Assembly: GCA_937872925.1 (NCBI GenBank)
Contig: CALMUT010000129.1
Span: 1 to 64,000, forward strand
DNA: 64,000 nt
Direction: 5' to 3'
Origin: an uncultured Myxococcales bacterium
Lineage (GTDB): Bacteria > Myxococcota_A > Polyangia > Polyangiales > Polyangiaceae
In this document: positions 56,823 to 64,000 of the stretch, piece after piece
Numbering within the stretch: position 1 is the first letter of the stretch
Layout: the number at the start of each line of letters is the position of its first letter
Notes under the pieces: generated by a model
What the model was told of the DNA's origin: nothing
Databases searched by the model: none
Seen by the model: only the letters and a program-made list of their open reading frames with translations
Made by a program: the position numbers and the translations under genes

Positions 56823-56891
56823 GCTCGGGCTTGCGCGCCGCAGCCCGCGCTGTAAGGGTCCCGCCTTCGATGGAATCTGGCGAAAGGCAAG
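56823..56891. repeat. Right copy of 69-bp imperfect direct repeat
   Basis: Same-orientation match (62/69) to 54003-54071. It covers the putative upstream region and first seven codons (MESGERQ) of the large lipoprotein at 56870. The two copies bound the SUKH/nucleotidyltransferase/vapBC module. Confidence 0.85.
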
Positions 56892-59461
56892 TGACTTTCG
56901 GGGCGATCCGGGCGGTGGGCGCCAGGGCGCTCTTGGGCGTGATCGTCGCGTGCGCCGCGTCCTGCGGACCCAAATCCGGCGAGCCCGCGCGTCAGCCGAA
57001 TCTGGGCAAGACCGCCAAGTCCAAAGACGAGGCACGCGCCGCGGCAGGCGCCGGGCTTTCGGCGGAACGCGTCGTGAGTGTGCCCGCGGGCACCTTCGGC
57101 CCGTATCTGGCGCGCCGTGGCGACAGTCGGATCCTGGTGTGGGCATCCATCGCTGGCGGCAAGCGCACTTGGCGCAGCGTCGTGCTGGATGCATTGGGCA
57201 AACCCAGTGCGCCCGTCGAGCTCGGCGCAGCGCCTGAGCGCGTTGGACTGGTCTCCCTCGAGGCCACGTCTTCCGGGTACGTGCTCTTGGCTTCATCCGA
57301 CACCCAACCGATGCGTTTGGAAGCCACTGTGCTCGATGCACAGGGCAAGAAAGTCTCGGGTCCGGAGACCATGGCAGAAGAGCCCGGGGACCTGCTGTGG
57401 GTGGACTGGGTCAGCACGGCGAAGGATCCCATTGCACTTTGGGCGTTGCGCAAAGAAAGCGTCAAATCCGATCGCGCGGATGTGTTTGCGCGTGGACTCG
57501 CGTCCGGCTCTGCGGTGCGCGTCGTTGAGCAAGTGCGCGCGTGGCAGACGGCGTCTTTCGGAGAAGGCGCGGCACTCGCTGTCGTGCGAGCCACGACCAC
57601 GGAACTCGGTCCCGTGGATCTTTTCCAACTGGGCGCCGACGGCAAAGTGCAAAAGACATTGCACATCACGTCGTCGGCGACTGCGGAACCCGACGTGGAC
57701 ATGGTGCGGCTCGGCGGCGGCCTCGTATTGGCGTGGACTGATCGGGCCGGTCTGGAAACCCGCGTTGTGTCAGCCGCCGTCGACGCCGCGGGCAAGTTGA
57801 CCGCAGCGCCCAAAGCCCTGGCCGCCCCCCGCGGGGATCAGGCGCTGGTGCGCCTAGTGCCACCTCAAGCCACGGACGCACGCAGCGCGTTTGCGGTCTG
57901 GGAAGACGCCATTGACCAACTCCCAGACACACGGCGGCTGCGTGTTGCCAGCCTCCACGCCGATGCACGCGCCGGCACCGCCCGCGCACTGCTCGACTTC
58001 GCCAGCGTGGAAGGTGGCGTGCCCGAGCTGGCGGGGAGTGCAGAGGGGCTCTCCGCCCTGACCTTAGCGAAGCCTTGCGAACGAGACGCCCCCTGCAGTG
58101 CTCCCGCGGTTGCGACCCTGGTGGAGCTCGACCAAAAGCTCAACCCAGTGCTCGCGACCCCGCTCAATCTTGCGCCCCTGGGCGGCAAGCCTGCGCCCTT
58201 GGCTTGGGGACTCAGCTGTGGGCCGTCACGCTGCTTGGTGTTGGCTGCAACCGACGGTGCGCCCGCAGAGGTCTACGCCGTGCGCCCTGACGGCGCGCAG
58301 AACCTGTGGAAACCCGCCGCCGAGCGGGAGCCCGTCAGCGTGCCGCCATCCCTGAGCGCGCTGTCGTCGGTTGCACGCGTGGACGCGCCGCTGTCGTCCG
58401 TTGCGGCAACGCAGCAGGGGGACAAGAGCCTGGTCGCGTGGCTGACGTTCTTTGATCCGAGCGCGCCGTGGACGCGCCTCAAGAAGCCCGCCAAGGACGG
58501 TCGCTTCGATCCGCCTCGCGCGTTGCTCGAGACCGCACAGCTGGGTTCGAGTGCAACGCATACGATTTCCTTTCGCGCGCGCTCTACCAGCGGCGTCGCG
58601 CTGGCCAGTGACGGCGGCGCCCATGGCGAGTCCATGCTCGTGTGGTCGGCGCTGGACAATCAGGTGCCGCAGCTCTTCACCACCGTGCTCGACGCCAGTG
58701 GCAAGAAGCTGCGCCAGCGCATGCTCACCCGCAGCAAGGGCGAGAAGTCCGACGTTGCGCTCGCGCAGGTGCCCGACGGCTGGGTCATCGCGTGGGTGGA
58801 CGAACGCAGCGGCGCGCCGGAAGTGTACAGCGCCAAGGTCAACCGCTTCCTGCAGCGCGTCGGGCCAGAGCACCGCGTGGGTGGCGCCGGAGTCACGCCG
58901 TCCGCGCTGGCCGTCGTGCGCGCTGGCAACGACGCCCTGGTGGCCTGGGTCGCCAAGGCGTCGTCCGGTCCGAGCGAGGTGCAGCTTCAGCGCGTCTCGG
59001 GGCAAGACGCTTCTGCGAAGGGGGATCCGAAGAGCATCAAGGGCAGTGGCGTCGTTACCTGCAGCTTGACGCCGACGGAAACCGGCGCGCTGCTCGGTTT
59101 CGTCGAGTCCTCCGGAAGCGACAGCAGGATGCTGCGACTCCTGCCCTTGGACGCCGAGGGCAACATCGCCGGATCCGCGCAGAGCGCGAGCTTGAAGACG
59201 GACGCGGTCGGCTTGGATCTCGCCTGCGCCTCGGGGGTGTGTCGCGTGGCGGTCATCGGCGCCGAGGGCGCACGCGGCGCGGTGTACGTGAGCAGTTGGT
59301 CAGTCGGGAAAGGCGCGCTGCCAGCGCTCAAGCGTATCGCCGCGCAGACCGGCGCTGCGGTGAGCAGCGCGAAACCCGTGATGGTGTCCGGCGGACTTGT
59401 GCTTGCGGATCAGAGCGCGGGGCGCGGCGTAGTGCGCTACGCCGAAGTGACGTGGAAGTGA
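56870..59461 (+). CDS. Large beta-rich lipoprotein
   Basis: 863 residues from the ATG at 56870, inside the right direct repeat; the frame is open to 56831. The signal is atypically long: about 18 residues precede a hydrophobic stretch (LLGVIVACAASC) ending in the lipid-carrying Cys. The mature protein has beta-strand repeats of about 50 residues with motifs like VLDASGKKL and VIAWVDERSGAPEVYSAKV, indicating one or two beta-propellers. No catalytic motif is visible. It converges with the GH5 gene, with a hairpin between the stops. Confidence 0.75.
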   Translation: MESGERQVTFGAIRAVGARALLGVIVACAASCGPKSGEPARQPNLGKTAKSKDEARAAAGAGLSAERVVSVPAGTFGPYLARRGDSRILVWASIAGGKRTWRSVVLDALGKPSAPVELGAAPERVGLVSLEATSSGYVLLASSDTQPMRLEATVLDAQGKKVSGPETMAEEPGDLLWVDWVSTAKDPIALWALRKESVKSDRADVFARGLASGSAVRVVEQVRAWQTASFGEGAALAVVRATTTELGPVDLFQLGADGKVQKTLHITSSATAEPDVDMVRLGGGLVLAWTDRAGLETRVVSAAVDAAGKLTAAPKALAAPRGDQALVRLVPPQATDARSAFAVWEDAIDQLPDTRRLRVASLHADARAGTARALLDFASVEGGVPELAGSAEGLSALTLAKPCERDAPCSAPAVATLVELDQKLNPVLATPLNLAPLGGKPAPLAWGLSCGPSRCLVLAATDGAPAEVYAVRPDGAQNLWKPAAEREPVSVPPSLSALSSVARVDAPLSSVAATQQGDKSLVAWLTFFDPSAPWTRLKKPAKDGRFDPPRALLETAQLGSSATHTISFRARSTSGVALASDGGAHGESMLVWSALDNQVPQLFTTVLDASGKKLRQRMLTRSKGEKSDVALAQVPDGWVIAWVDERSGAPEVYSAKVNRFLQRVGPEHRVGGAGVTPSALAVVRAGNDALVAWVAKASSGPSEVQLQRVSGQDASAKGDPKSIKGSGVVTCSLTPTETGALLGFVESSGSDSRMLRLLPLDAEGNIAGSAQSASLKTDAVGLDLACASGVCRVAVIGAEGARGAVYVSSWSVGKGALPALKRIAAQTGAAVSSAKPVMVSGGLVLADQSAGRGVVRYAEVTWK

Positions 59462-59473
59462 GCTGCGGCGCGG

Positions 59474-59493
59474 CGGGGGCGATGCTGCCCCCG
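59474..59493. terminator. Hairpin between convergent genes
   Basis: CGGGGGC-GATGCT-GCCCCCG is a 7-bp perfect stem with a 6-nt loop in the 42-bp spacer between the stops of the large lipoprotein and GH5 genes. It has no T run, so a bidirectional intrinsic terminator is only probable. Confidence 0.45.
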
Positions 59494-59503
59494 GTGTCGC
59501 GCG

Positions 59504-60916
59504 CTACGGCTTGATCAGCGCCGTGGCTAGGGCCGCGTCTTCGCTGCAGTTCGCCAGCTTGATGGCGCTGAGCACTTCGGTCATGCCCTCTTGAGCAGCG
59601 CTGGCACTCGGGACCGGCACGCTGCCGCCTGCGGGTTGGGCGAGGTAGTTGGCAACCGCGTACCACTTGGGCATGTCGGCGATGCGCTGCAGCACAGGGT
59701 TCCAGAACAACGTCTGCTTGCGCTTCCATGGGTACAAGGCCCAGCCCACCTTGTTCGACTCCATTAGGTTCACCATCTTGACCTGCCAGTCTTGGGTCTG
59801 TTCGCCGAACTCTCCCAGCCAGATCGGGCGATTCTGGTTCTTGCGCAAGTCCAAATAGGGTTGCAGGTCTTGGGTCTCGGGGGTGGCCCAGTCCTCGAAT
59901 CCGGTCAGCGCATAGGCGTGGAACTCGTAGACCATGTTGGCGTCCAATGGTGCGCTGAACGCCGAGAAGTCGTGAGCGAGCTGGTCGCCCTCGATCATCA
60001 GCATGTGTTTCGAATCCACGGCGCGGATCTCAGAGACAATGCGCTGATACAGCGTGACCAGAGCGCTCTTTGGCACGCTCGTGGGCAAGCTGGGCTCGTT
60101 GAGGAGATCGTAAGCCGCGACCCACGGCTCGTCGCGATAGCGCTGGGCCAGGCCCTTCCACAGCGCGACGGTGGCGTCTTGGTTGGCGACCGTGTCGGAA
60201 CCTTCCCACAGCCGCGCCACCGCATCCGTGGAGGGCACGTCGGACACCGTCGGCACGGCGTTCTGTCCGCCCGGCACGGAGTGCAAGTCCAGCACCACGT
60301 ATACGCCGTGCTTCTTGCCCCAGCTCACGGCGGAGTCCACGTACGCGAGGCGCGTCTCATCGAAAGTGACGCTGCTGCCCGAGACGCTCGCAATGGCGCG
60401 GTGGTAGACCACGAGGCGCGCGCAGTTGAAACCCAAAGACGCCATGCGCTTGAAGTCCTCTTCGGTGATGAAAGCATCACGCCAGCTCTGCCAAAAGCTG
60501 GCCGCGGCGGACTTCCCGACCACGTCGTCCATACGGCTCTCGAACTCCGAGGGCGAGATCAACAGCGCGTTCCCCGCGTCGCTGACTAGGTACGGAATGG
60601 GTTTGAGCCAGCCGTCCACATTCACGCAGCGCAGCAGCAGCGGCGCGTTGTCTGGTCCCAAGATCTCGGTTCCGGAGCTGTGCACGAAGGCCGCGCCTCC
60701 CGCTGCGCCGCCGGACCCCGCACTGCCCCCCGCGCCGCCGCTGGCTCCCGCAACGCCGCCAGTCCCCGCGACACCACCCGTGCCGCCGCTTCCGGAGCTA
60801 CCCGCGACTCCTGCCGCACCTCCGGTGGCCGTGGCGTCCTCTTTGGTCGACGAGCACGCGCCGAGAGCAAACAGTGAAAGACTGGTGAGGGCGAGGATCC
60901 CAAGGGTGATTCGCAT
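59504..60916 (-). CDS. GH5-type glycoside hydrolase lipoprotein
   Basis: 470 residues from the ATG at 60916 (ATG at 60922 is 2 codons longer). Lipobox LGAC with Cys21, Gly/Ala tether to about residue 80, then a TIM-barrel. GH5 signatures: GFNCARLVVYHRA, VYVVLDLHSVPGGQN, acid/base Glu in WVAAYDLLNEPSLP, EFHAYALTGFED, and the nucleophile Glu in RPIWLGEFGEQTQ. It probably cleaves beta-linked glucans or related polysaccharides outside the cell. Exact specificity cannot be told. It is divergent from a TetR regulator with a perfect palindrome in the promoter region. Confidence 0.9.
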   Translation of the reverse strand: MRITLGILALTSLSLFALGACSSTKEDATATGGAAGVAGSSGSGGTGGVAGTGGVAGASGGAGGSAGSGGAAGGAAFVHSSGTEILGPDNAPLLLRCVNVDGWLKPIPYLVSDAGNALLISPSEFESRMDDVVGKSAAASFWQSWRDAFITEEDFKRMASLGFNCARLVVYHRAIASVSGSSVTFDETRLAYVDSAVSWGKKHGVYVVLDLHSVPGGQNAVPTVSDVPSTDAVARLWEGSDTVANQDATVALWKGLAQRYRDEPWVAAYDLLNEPSLPTSVPKSALVTLYQRIVSEIRAVDSKHMLMIEGDQLAHDFSAFSAPLDANMVYEFHAYALTGFEDWATPETQDLQPYLDLRKNQNRPIWLGEFGEQTQDWQVKMVNLMESNKVGWALYPWKRKQTLFWNPVLQRIADMPKWYAVANYLAQPAGGSVPVPSASAAQEGMTEVLSAIKLANCSEDAALATALIKP

Positions 60917-60980
60917 GATCATTCTCCGGCTCTGGCAGGGATGGTTGGACGTGGCAGCGGTGGGTCTTGTCCAAAAGTAA

Positions 60981-61000
60981 AAACTGACTATAGTCAGTTT
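60981..61000. promoter_or_regulatory. Perfect 20-bp palindrome, probable TetR-family operator
   Basis: AAACTGACTATAGTCAGTTT reads the same on both strands. It lies 65 bp upstream of the GH5 start and 166 bp upstream of the TetR start. Its A+T-rich character and TGACTxxAGTCA core suit a TetR-family dimer. Repression of the GH5 gene, and possibly of tetR, is inferred. Confidence 0.7.
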
Positions 61001-61037
61001 CTACCACCAAGTCACTTTCGCCAGGCAAAATAGTGTC

Positions 61038-61140
61038 TCTCGCGCGGGATTTGCCCCCGCGCCCCCTGTTTCGCGCGGGACCTGCTCCCCGCGCCCCCTC
61101 TTTCGCGCGGGATCTGCTCCCCGCGCCCCCTGTTTCGCAC
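61038..61140. repeat. 32-bp tandem repeat, three copies
   Basis: Three copies of a 31-32 bp unit (start TTTCGCGCGGGATCTGCTCC, end CCGCGCCCCCTG) plus the first 6 bp of a fourth. It sits between the palindrome and the TetR gene. Each unit has complementary CGCGCGGG/CCCCGCG halves and may form a hairpin. No gene lies here. Confidence 0.8.
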
Positions 61141-61165
61141 GCCCTGCGCGCCCCGCCGGATCCAA

Positions 61166-61846
61166 ATGCCGCCCCCCACTGAGACCCCCGCGCCCGCGCC
61201 CCTCGGCCGCCGCGCGCAGCAAAAACGGGACAAGAAGCGCCGCATCCGCGAGGCCGCGTGGCAGCTCTTCACGACCCAGGGCTACGACGCCACCACCACC
61301 TCGTCCGTCGCGAAGCGCGCACGCGTCGCGACCGGCACGCTGTTTCTCTACGCCAAGGACAAACCGGACCTGCTGTTCTTGGTGTTTCGCGATCGTCTGC
61401 GCAGCGCCGTGGACGCGCAGTTTGCCAGCATGCCCTGCGACGCCCCGTTGCTGGAGCAACTGCTGCATCTGTTCCGCGGGCTGTTCGAAATGTACGCGGA
61501 GCATCCGGCCGTGGCCGCGGAGTTCGTGCGCGCGCTTCCGGGCGCAGATGGGCCCAATGCCATGGCCGTAAACTCCTACAGCATGGTCTTCCTGCAACGC
61601 ATCGCCGGGTTAGTGCAGGCGGCACAAGCGCGCGGCGAAGTCGCCGCCGACATCTCGCCGTTTCAAGCCGCGAGCAACATCTTCTCGCTCTACTTCGGCG
61701 CGCTGCTAGTTTGGCTGAGCGGTTTCGGTGATCTCGCGTCCGCGCTGGACCCGGGACTCCGCGGCGCCCTCGAGCTGCAAATGTGCGGACTGCGCCGGCG
61801 CGATTGCGGCGAGGGCTGGTCGCCTACTCGTCCGCCTTCTTCTTGA
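61166..61846 (+). CDS. TetR-family transcriptional regulator
   Basis: 226 residues. An N-terminal Pro/Ala stretch precedes the TetR HTH at residues about 24-68 (IREAAWQLFTTQGYDATTTSSVAKRARVATGTLFLYAKDKPDLLFLVF). The helical ligand domain includes PFQAASNIFSLYFGALLVWLSG. It is divergent from the GH5 hydrolase, making that gene and itself likely targets. The effector is unknown. The end overlaps the convergent lipoprotein gene by 23 bp. Confidence 0.9.
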   Translation: MPPPTETPAPAPLGRRAQQKRDKKRRIREAAWQLFTTQGYDATTTSSVAKRARVATGTLFLYAKDKPDLLFLVFRDRLRSAVDAQFASMPCDAPLLEQLLHLFRGLFEMYAEHPAVAAEFVRALPGADGPNAMAVNSYSMVFLQRIAGLVQAAQARGEVAADISPFQAASNIFSLYFGALLVWLSGFGDLASALDPGLRGALELQMCGLRRRDCGEGWSPTRPPSS

Positions 61847-62258
61847 AGTACCACTGGCCGCCGTTCTTCTTGCTTTCGCCGAAGCCCCAGGTCCCAGTGA
61901 GGTCGCCGTTGTCTTTACGCTTCAGATGCGCCAGGCCGGAGCCCTCGCCGTCTTCTTCCCAGGTGCAGTCGAGCTCGTCGTCATCGGTGACTTTGCAGTC
62001 CGCGGATCCGGCCTGGCCTCGGTACAAACAATTGACGTTGCGTTTGACCTGCGTGCAACTCGCGACACCGTAGCTGGTCACGTACTTGCCACGGAAATCC
62101 GTGATGGGTTCTTCTTTCACCGGCTCCGGCGTCGGGACAGGCGCGGCGACCGGCGTTGGCACCGGCGCGGCCTCTTGCTTCGTTTCGTTCTGCCCCATCT
62201 TGCAGGCGAGCAGCGCGAGCGCGACGATCACGGTCGTCGCGGTCAGAGAACGTGACAT
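61824..62258 (-). CDS. Small predicted lipoprotein
   Basis: About 144 residues from the ATG at 62258 (frame open to 62318). Signal MSRSLTATTVIVALALLAC; a Pro/Thr/Val linker to about residue 50; then a beta-rich domain with four Cys (YGVASCTQVKRNVNCLYRGQAGSADCKVTDDDELDCTW) and a Gly/Lys-rich tail (GTWGFGESKKNGGQWYF). Function unknown. Converges with the TetR gene, 23-bp overlap. Confidence 0.75.
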   Translation of the reverse strand: MSRSLTATTVIVALALLACKMGQNETKQEAAPVPTPVAAPVPTPEPVKEEPITDFRGKYVTSYGVASCTQVKRNVNCLYRGQAGSADCKVTDDDELDCTWEEDGEGSGLAHLKRKDNGDLTGTWGFGESKKNGGQWYFKKKADE

Positions 62259-62515
62259 AGGTACCCTCCGCGGCCAGCAATGGACGCATTCTGAGTCGCG
62301 GTCAATAGGCGCGTTCACCCTTGCGAGTGACGGTCTAACCGTCGGAGATCACGCACAAATGCCGAACCTACACAGTATTCAAAGGTGCGTGGGACACCTA
62401 CATATGCTACATGCGCGCTCGCTTGCACCGCAAGGCGGCTGTCCCGGTGGGCGTCCAGAACGTGGACGCGGACTGTTTGGCAGTGCGACCTCAGTGAGTG
62501 GAGCCAGGTACGTCC

Positions 62516-64000
62516 GTGTTCAAAAAGGCAGTGTTCTTCGTTTCGCTCTTGGCCGTCGCGTGCGGCTCCGACTCTGACGCTCACATCGGCAGCGGTGGCC
62601 AGGGAGGCGGCGCGGCGAGTGCCGGCACCGGCGCCGCCGGTTTCGGTGGGGGTGGCACCGGTGCGGGTACTTCGGGAGGTGCCGGCGGCGCGGCAGGCGG
62701 CGGCGGCGTCGCGGGCGGCGCGGGCGCTGGTGGCGTCGCTGGTGGCGCGGGCGCTGGGGGTGCGCCGGCGTCCGGATTGGTCATCAGCGAGTTGATGGTG
62801 AACCCGAAAGCCACGCCCGACGCAGATGGCGAATACGTTGAGATCTACAACGCAAGCGCTGCGGCGGTGAACCTGAAAGGTTACAAGCTCAGCGACGACT
62901 TCAACAACTCCCACGTGATCAATTTGGAGCTCAATGTTGCTCCGGGCGCGTACGTCGTGCTTGCCCCCAAGGCGGATCTCAAGAGCAACGGCGGCGTGCC
63001 CGTCGACTATGTCTACGACAACTTCCTACTCGCCAACGCCGGCGACGCAGTGCTGCTCGACGATCCGCAGGGCAAGCGCGCCGCAGAGGTTCGCTACGAT
63101 TCAAAAGTGCCCTGGCCCGTGGGCGACGGTGCAGCGATTGAGCTCGTCAGCCTGGGCGCAGACGCCAGCAACGGTGCGAACTGGGCCCTCGCGCAGAACC
63201 GCTATGGCACTGGCGACTTGGGCACGCCGGGCGGCGAAAACGGCCTCGGTCCCCTGCCGTACACCCTGGACGCGGACCCAGGTTACGCAGACCCACTGCT
63301 CAAAGCGGGCCTGATCTTCTCGCATTTCGACGATCCGGAAGCGGCGATCTTGAAGGCGATCAACGCAGCGACCCAGTCCGTGCACATCGCCATGTTCAAC
63401 CTGCGTGAAAGCAGCATCATCAAGGCCTTGGGCGCGCTGAAGAGCAAGGGCGTGGACGTGCAGATCTTGCTCGACAAGAAGCAGATGGAGCTCTCCTACA
63501 ACCTGCCGAAGGTGCAAGAGATCATTGACGCTGGCATCACTCCGGTGGGCGTGTCCAACACCAGCGCCACAGATGCCACGATGCATGACAAGTTCACCAT
63601 CATCGACGGCGCTCGGGTGTTGACCGGCTCGGCCAACTATTCTTCGAATGCACTGAGCCTGAGTGACGAAGAGATGCTGCTTATCGACAATGCCTCGGTC
63701 GCCGCACTCTACGAAACCGAATTTGCTGAGCTGAAAGCCGGCACGGCCAACACGCCCACCGCGGCGACGTCAGCTCCGGTGCAGATCAAGTTCGGCAGCG
63801 AGGACAAGCTCTACGACACGGTCACGACGGAACTCAAAGCCGCGAAGACCAGCGTGCACATGGTCATGTTCTCTATCAATCAAACCGGCCTGATCAACGA
63901 GCTGATCGCCGCCAAGGCCCGCGGCGTGCACGTGGTCGTGGTGCTCGACAAGGTGCAAGCGGATAGCAGCACCGAGGACGAGAAGCTGGACACCGCAGGC
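62516..64000 (+). CDS. Lamin-tail/phospholipase-D-domain lipoprotein, 3' end missing
   Basis: 495 codons visible from GTG at 62516; the gene continues beyond the window. Signal MFKKAVFFVSLLAVAC, then a Gly/Ala tether to about residue 85. A lamin-tail domain (LVISELMVNPKATPDADGEYVEIYN ... PGAYVVLAPKAD) covers about residues 88-205. A phospholipase-D domain follows: SVHIAMFNLRESSIIKAL, then His357/Lys359/Asp364 in MHDKFTIIDGARVLTGSANYSS, one complete HKD motif. The repeat of SVHMVMFSINQTGLINELI near the edge suggests a second HKD half outside the window. Expected to be a surface phosphodiesterase, either lipase or nuclease. Confidence 0.88.
   Translation, partial: MFKKAVFFVSLLAVACGSDSDAHIGSGGQGGGAASAGTGAAGFGGGGTGAGTSGGAGGAAGGGGVAGGAGAGGVAGGAGAGGAPASGLVISELMVNPKATPDADGEYVEIYNASAAAVNLKGYKLSDDFNNSHVINLELNVAPGAYVVLAPKADLKSNGGVPVDYVYDNFLLANAGDAVLLDDPQGKRAAEVRYDSKVPWPVGDGAAIELVSLGADASNGANWALAQNRYGTGDLGTPGGENGLGPLPYTLDADPGYADPLLKAGLIFSHFDDPEAAILKAINAATQSVHIAMFNLRESSIIKALGALKSKGVDVQILLDKKQMELSYNLPKVQEIIDAGITPVGVSNTSATDATMHDKFTIIDGARVLTGSANYSSNALSLSDEEMLLIDNASVAALYETEFAELKAGTANTPTAATSAPVQIKFGSEDKLYDTVTTELKAAKTSVHMVMFSINQTGLINELIAAKARGVHVVVVLDKVQADSSTEDEKLDTAG

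Noticed and set aside
54003-56891. Insertion sequence or transposon
   Set aside because: No transposase or integrase and no terminal inverted repeats are visible. Only the long direct repeats point to insertion.
61038-61140. CRISPR-like array
   Set aside because: The 32-bp units are directly adjacent with no spacers and no cas genes are present.
61001-61597. Minus-strand frame across the 32-bp repeats and tetR
   Set aside because: Formed by the repeats and the shadow of the TetR gene; low-complexity Arg/Ala/Gly sequence.

Overview
High-GC (about two-thirds G+C) chromosomal DNA from a myxobacterium-like member of the Myxococcota, probably a Polyangiales/Sorangium-type lineage. This assignment is inferred from content, not from a marker gene. 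The signs are many predicted lipoproteins whose lipobox cysteine is followed by a long Gly/Ala/Ser/Thr-rich tether, two Ser/Thr protein kinases, large TPR proteins, secreted hydrolases, and GTG/TTG starts. I recognise no rRNA, tRNA, insertion sequence, phage gene or CRISPR array.

Layout. 0-5.7 kb holds envelope and lipoprotein genes: a Glu/Arg-repeat protein, an HExxH lipoprotein, a short WYL-type regulator and a vWA lipoprotein. 5.8-8.5 kb is a tightly coupled minus-strand operon with a DTW-type tRNA aminocarboxypropyltransferase and two tandem Pol-beta-like nucleotidyltransferases. 8.5-15.1 kb holds more envelope proteins, a 1217-residue membrane TPR protein and an SMP-30/gluconolactonase-like lipoprotein. 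15.2-26.0 kb is the metabolic core, a minus-strand menaquinone operon transcribed gbsR-like regulator > DAHP synthase > menG > menF > menD > menH > menB > menA > menC > menE. It carries the classical isochorismate route from chorismate to menaquinone, preceded by the first shikimate-pathway enzyme. Only a DHNA-CoA thioesterase (MenI) is not seen. 26.1-32.2 kb carries a zinc-ribbon Ser/Thr kinase, then a coupled lipoprotein > TPR/PEGA-like > Ser/Thr kinase operon. 32.3-41.1 kb has envelope genes, an M23 peptidase > signal peptidase I pair (the latter with an unusual His at the general-base position), and a transglutaminase-like > CoxE-type VWA pair. 41.2-53.9 kb holds two GT-C-like membrane proteins, an HExxH membrane protein, further lipoproteins, a chemoreceptor and a NtrY-like histidine kinase.

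54.0-56.9 kb looks like an inserted accessory module: a SUKH (SMI1/KNR4) protein, a frameshifted AbiEii-type nucleotidyltransferase fragment and a vapBC toxin-antitoxin pair. It is bracketed by two 69-bp imperfect direct repeats (62/69 identical) that each contain the 5' end of the lipoprotein gene to its right. 56.9-64 kb holds that large lipoprotein, a GH5 glycoside hydrolase divergent from a TetR regulator with a perfect 20-bp palindrome between them, and an incomplete lamin-tail/phospholipase-D lipoprotein running off the right edge.

The most notable points are the repeat-bounded module, the 9-residue repeat expansion inside menE that copies the enzyme's own conserved loop, the Ser/His signal peptidase, and the DTW/twin-nucleotidyltransferase operon. 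All functions are assigned by reading motifs by eye; no similarity search was run.
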